Shown piece by piece: positions 63,018 through 64,000 of a stretch of 64,000 nucleotides of DNA; position 1 is the stretch's first letter; every line of letters begins with the position of its first letter. The position numbers and the translations under genes were made by a program. The notes under the pieces were generated by a model. The model worked only from the letters and a program-made list of their open reading frames with translations. It ran no database searches and was not told where the DNA came from. Location: assembly GCF_047123815.1 (NCBI RefSeq), contig NZ_CP138920.1, positions 1,054,001 to 1,118,000 of the forward strand, in the 5' to 3' direction. This DNA is from Maricaulis sp017643475. GTDB taxonomy: Bacteria; Pseudomonadota; Alphaproteobacteria; Caulobacterales; Maricaulaceae.

Positions 63018-64000
63018 GCGGGGAACGTACGCGTGCCATCCGCGCCGGTCTGAACAGCGACAAGACCTGGAATGCGGTCATCCCGCCGGTCTCCCTGTCG
63101 ACCGCCTATCGCCGCGAGGAGGCCGGGGTCAAACCGGCCTATGACTATGCCCGCACCGGCAATCCGGGCCGCGATACGCTGGCCCAGGCCATCGGCGAAC
63201 TGGAAGGCGCGCAGGGCACGGTCGTCACCGCATCCGGCATGGCCGCGATCGATCTCCTCTTGCATGACCTGCCCTTTGGCGCCCGCGTCATCTGCAGCCA
63301 TGACGCCTATGGCGGCACCCGGCGCCTGCTCGATGCCCGCGCCAATGGTGGGCGGCTGTTGCCCGTCTATGTCGACACCGCAGATCTGGACGCCGTCGAA
63401 ACGGCCCTGGCGGAACCGGTAGCGCTGGTCCTGGTTGAAACCCCGTCCAATCCGCGCCTGCGCATTTCCGATATCCGGGCAATCAGCGCCCTCGCCCGCG
63501 AGGCCGGGGCCGAGACCGCTGTCGACAACACGGTTCTCTCGCCCATCCTGCAACGACCGATCGAGCTGGGCGCGGACTATTCCGTGCAATCGATCACCAA
63601 GATCATCAATGGCCATTCCGACATGGTCGGCGGTGCTGTGTCCTGCCGCTCTGCGACACGCGCCGAGCAGTTGGCCTGGTGGGCCAATTGTGTCGGCGTG
63701 GGCGGTGGCGCCTTTGACGCCTATCTGGCCCTGCGCGGCCTGCGCACCCTGCCGGTCCGCGCGCGTGAACAGGGCAAGAGTGCCGCACGCATCGCCCAAT
63801 GGCTGCAACAGGACGAACGCGTCGCCCGCGTCGACTATCCCGGCCTGGACAGCCATCCCGGCCACACGCTGGCGACAACCCAGCAATCCGGCTTCGGCCA
63901 GCTGATCTCAATCGAACTCGCCGGGGGCGTTGCAGACGAGACCGTCAACCGTCTCGCCCTGTTCTCCCTGGCGCAGAGTCTCGGGGGCGTGGAGAGCCTG
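63014..64000 (+). CDS. metB: Cystathionine gamma-synthase/sulfhydrylase family PLP enzyme (3' end outside window)
   Basis: The ATG at 63014 overlaps the metX-like stop (ATGA). The visible 329 residues show YDYARTGNPGRDTLAQAIGE, the cofactor region TASGMAAID, VDNTVLSPIL with the PLP Asp, and SITKIINGHSDMVGG with the Schiff-base Lys. These define the Cys/Met metabolism class. With the acyl-homoserine made by the upstream enzyme it could form cystathionine or homocysteine. MetB and MetZ cannot be told apart here. Confidence 0.9.
   Translation, partial: MSGERTRAIRAGLNSDKTWNAVIPPVSLSTAYRREEAGVKPAYDYARTGNPGRDTLAQAIGELEGAQGTVVTASGMAAIDLLLHDLPFGARVICSHDAYGGTRRLLDARANGGRLLPVYVDTADLDAVETALAEPVALVLVETPSNPRLRISDIRAISALAREAGAETAVDNTVLSPILQRPIELGADYSVQSITKIINGHSDMVGGAVSCRSATRAEQLAWWANCVGVGGGAFDAYLALRGLRTLPVRAREQGKSAARIAQWLQQDERVARVDYPGLDSHPGHTLATTQQSGFGQLISIELAGGVADETVNRLALFSLAQSLGGVESL

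Overview
The window is a dense, GC-rich stretch of bacterial chromosome with about 60 protein genes and no rRNA, tRNA, CRISPR array or transposase that I can see. The gene content points to a marine alphaproteobacterium of the Maricaulis/Hyphomonas type. The clues are a sortase next to a VIT/VWA sortase target with an LPATA sorting signal, an alphaproteobacterial-type SAM-II riboswitch, an anti-Shine-Dalgarno small RNA of the CcsR/alpha-r14 kind, TadG-like and multi-PAS proteins, and a UDP-sulfoquinovose synthase. The taxon is an inference; nothing here names the species.

Layout. 1-5.2 kb: the 3' end of a non-catalytic M16 peptidase, an ETFB-type methyltransferase, MarR, an enoyl-CoA hydratase/isomerase, a serine hydrolase and a degenerate BLUF protein. 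5.6-9.8 kb: ubiD, a 420-bp dispersed repeat, an aldo/keto reductase with an operator-rich promoter, and LysR. 9.8-14.1 kb: a soluble CZB chemoreceptor, the small RNA, dps, aspartate aminotransferase and an AhpD-like protein. 14.2-20.8 kb: a serine hydrolase, a BlaI/BlaR-type pair whose BlaR carries ankyrin repeats, then the VIT/VWA target and its sortase. 20.9-25.6 kb: efp-suhB, a Sel1 protein, thiE, a small secreted protein and an NlpC/P60-type hydrolase. 25.8-30.8 kb: gap-pgk-fba and, divergently, sqdB. 30.9-39.5 kb: grpB-like, argE-like, TadG-like VWA, FKBP lipoprotein, a large M16 lipoprotein and a fused oligopeptide ABC ATPase. 39.7-43.1 kb: a seven-PAS histidine kinase. 43.3-46.6 kb: a MacAB-like operon. 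46.8-50.8 kb: a small membrane protein, a membrane AraC regulator, a secreted protein behind a tandem 22-bp repeat, and a K+/H+ antiporter. 50.8-53.0 kb: HxlR and quinone reductase-GST.

53.0-54.6 kb is the most unusual part. A gene encoding a protein strikingly like eukaryotic Rac1 sits behind a predicted Tat signal peptide and carries one in-frame TAG where Rac1 has Gln74. It is followed by an island of three repeat families: a 118-bp palindromic element, the second copy of the 420-bp TIR-bounded element, and a tandem 80-bp repeat. Ordinary content resumes with typA, MarR/hppD with a clear operator, a VOC protein, a tandem pair of paralogous membrane proteins, a YedK-type protein and a lipoprotein. 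The window ends with a second 118-bp element, a promoter and a SAM-II riboswitch controlling a metX-like/metB-like operon that runs off the right edge.

Many antisense frames are open because of GC-rich codon usage; these were left out.
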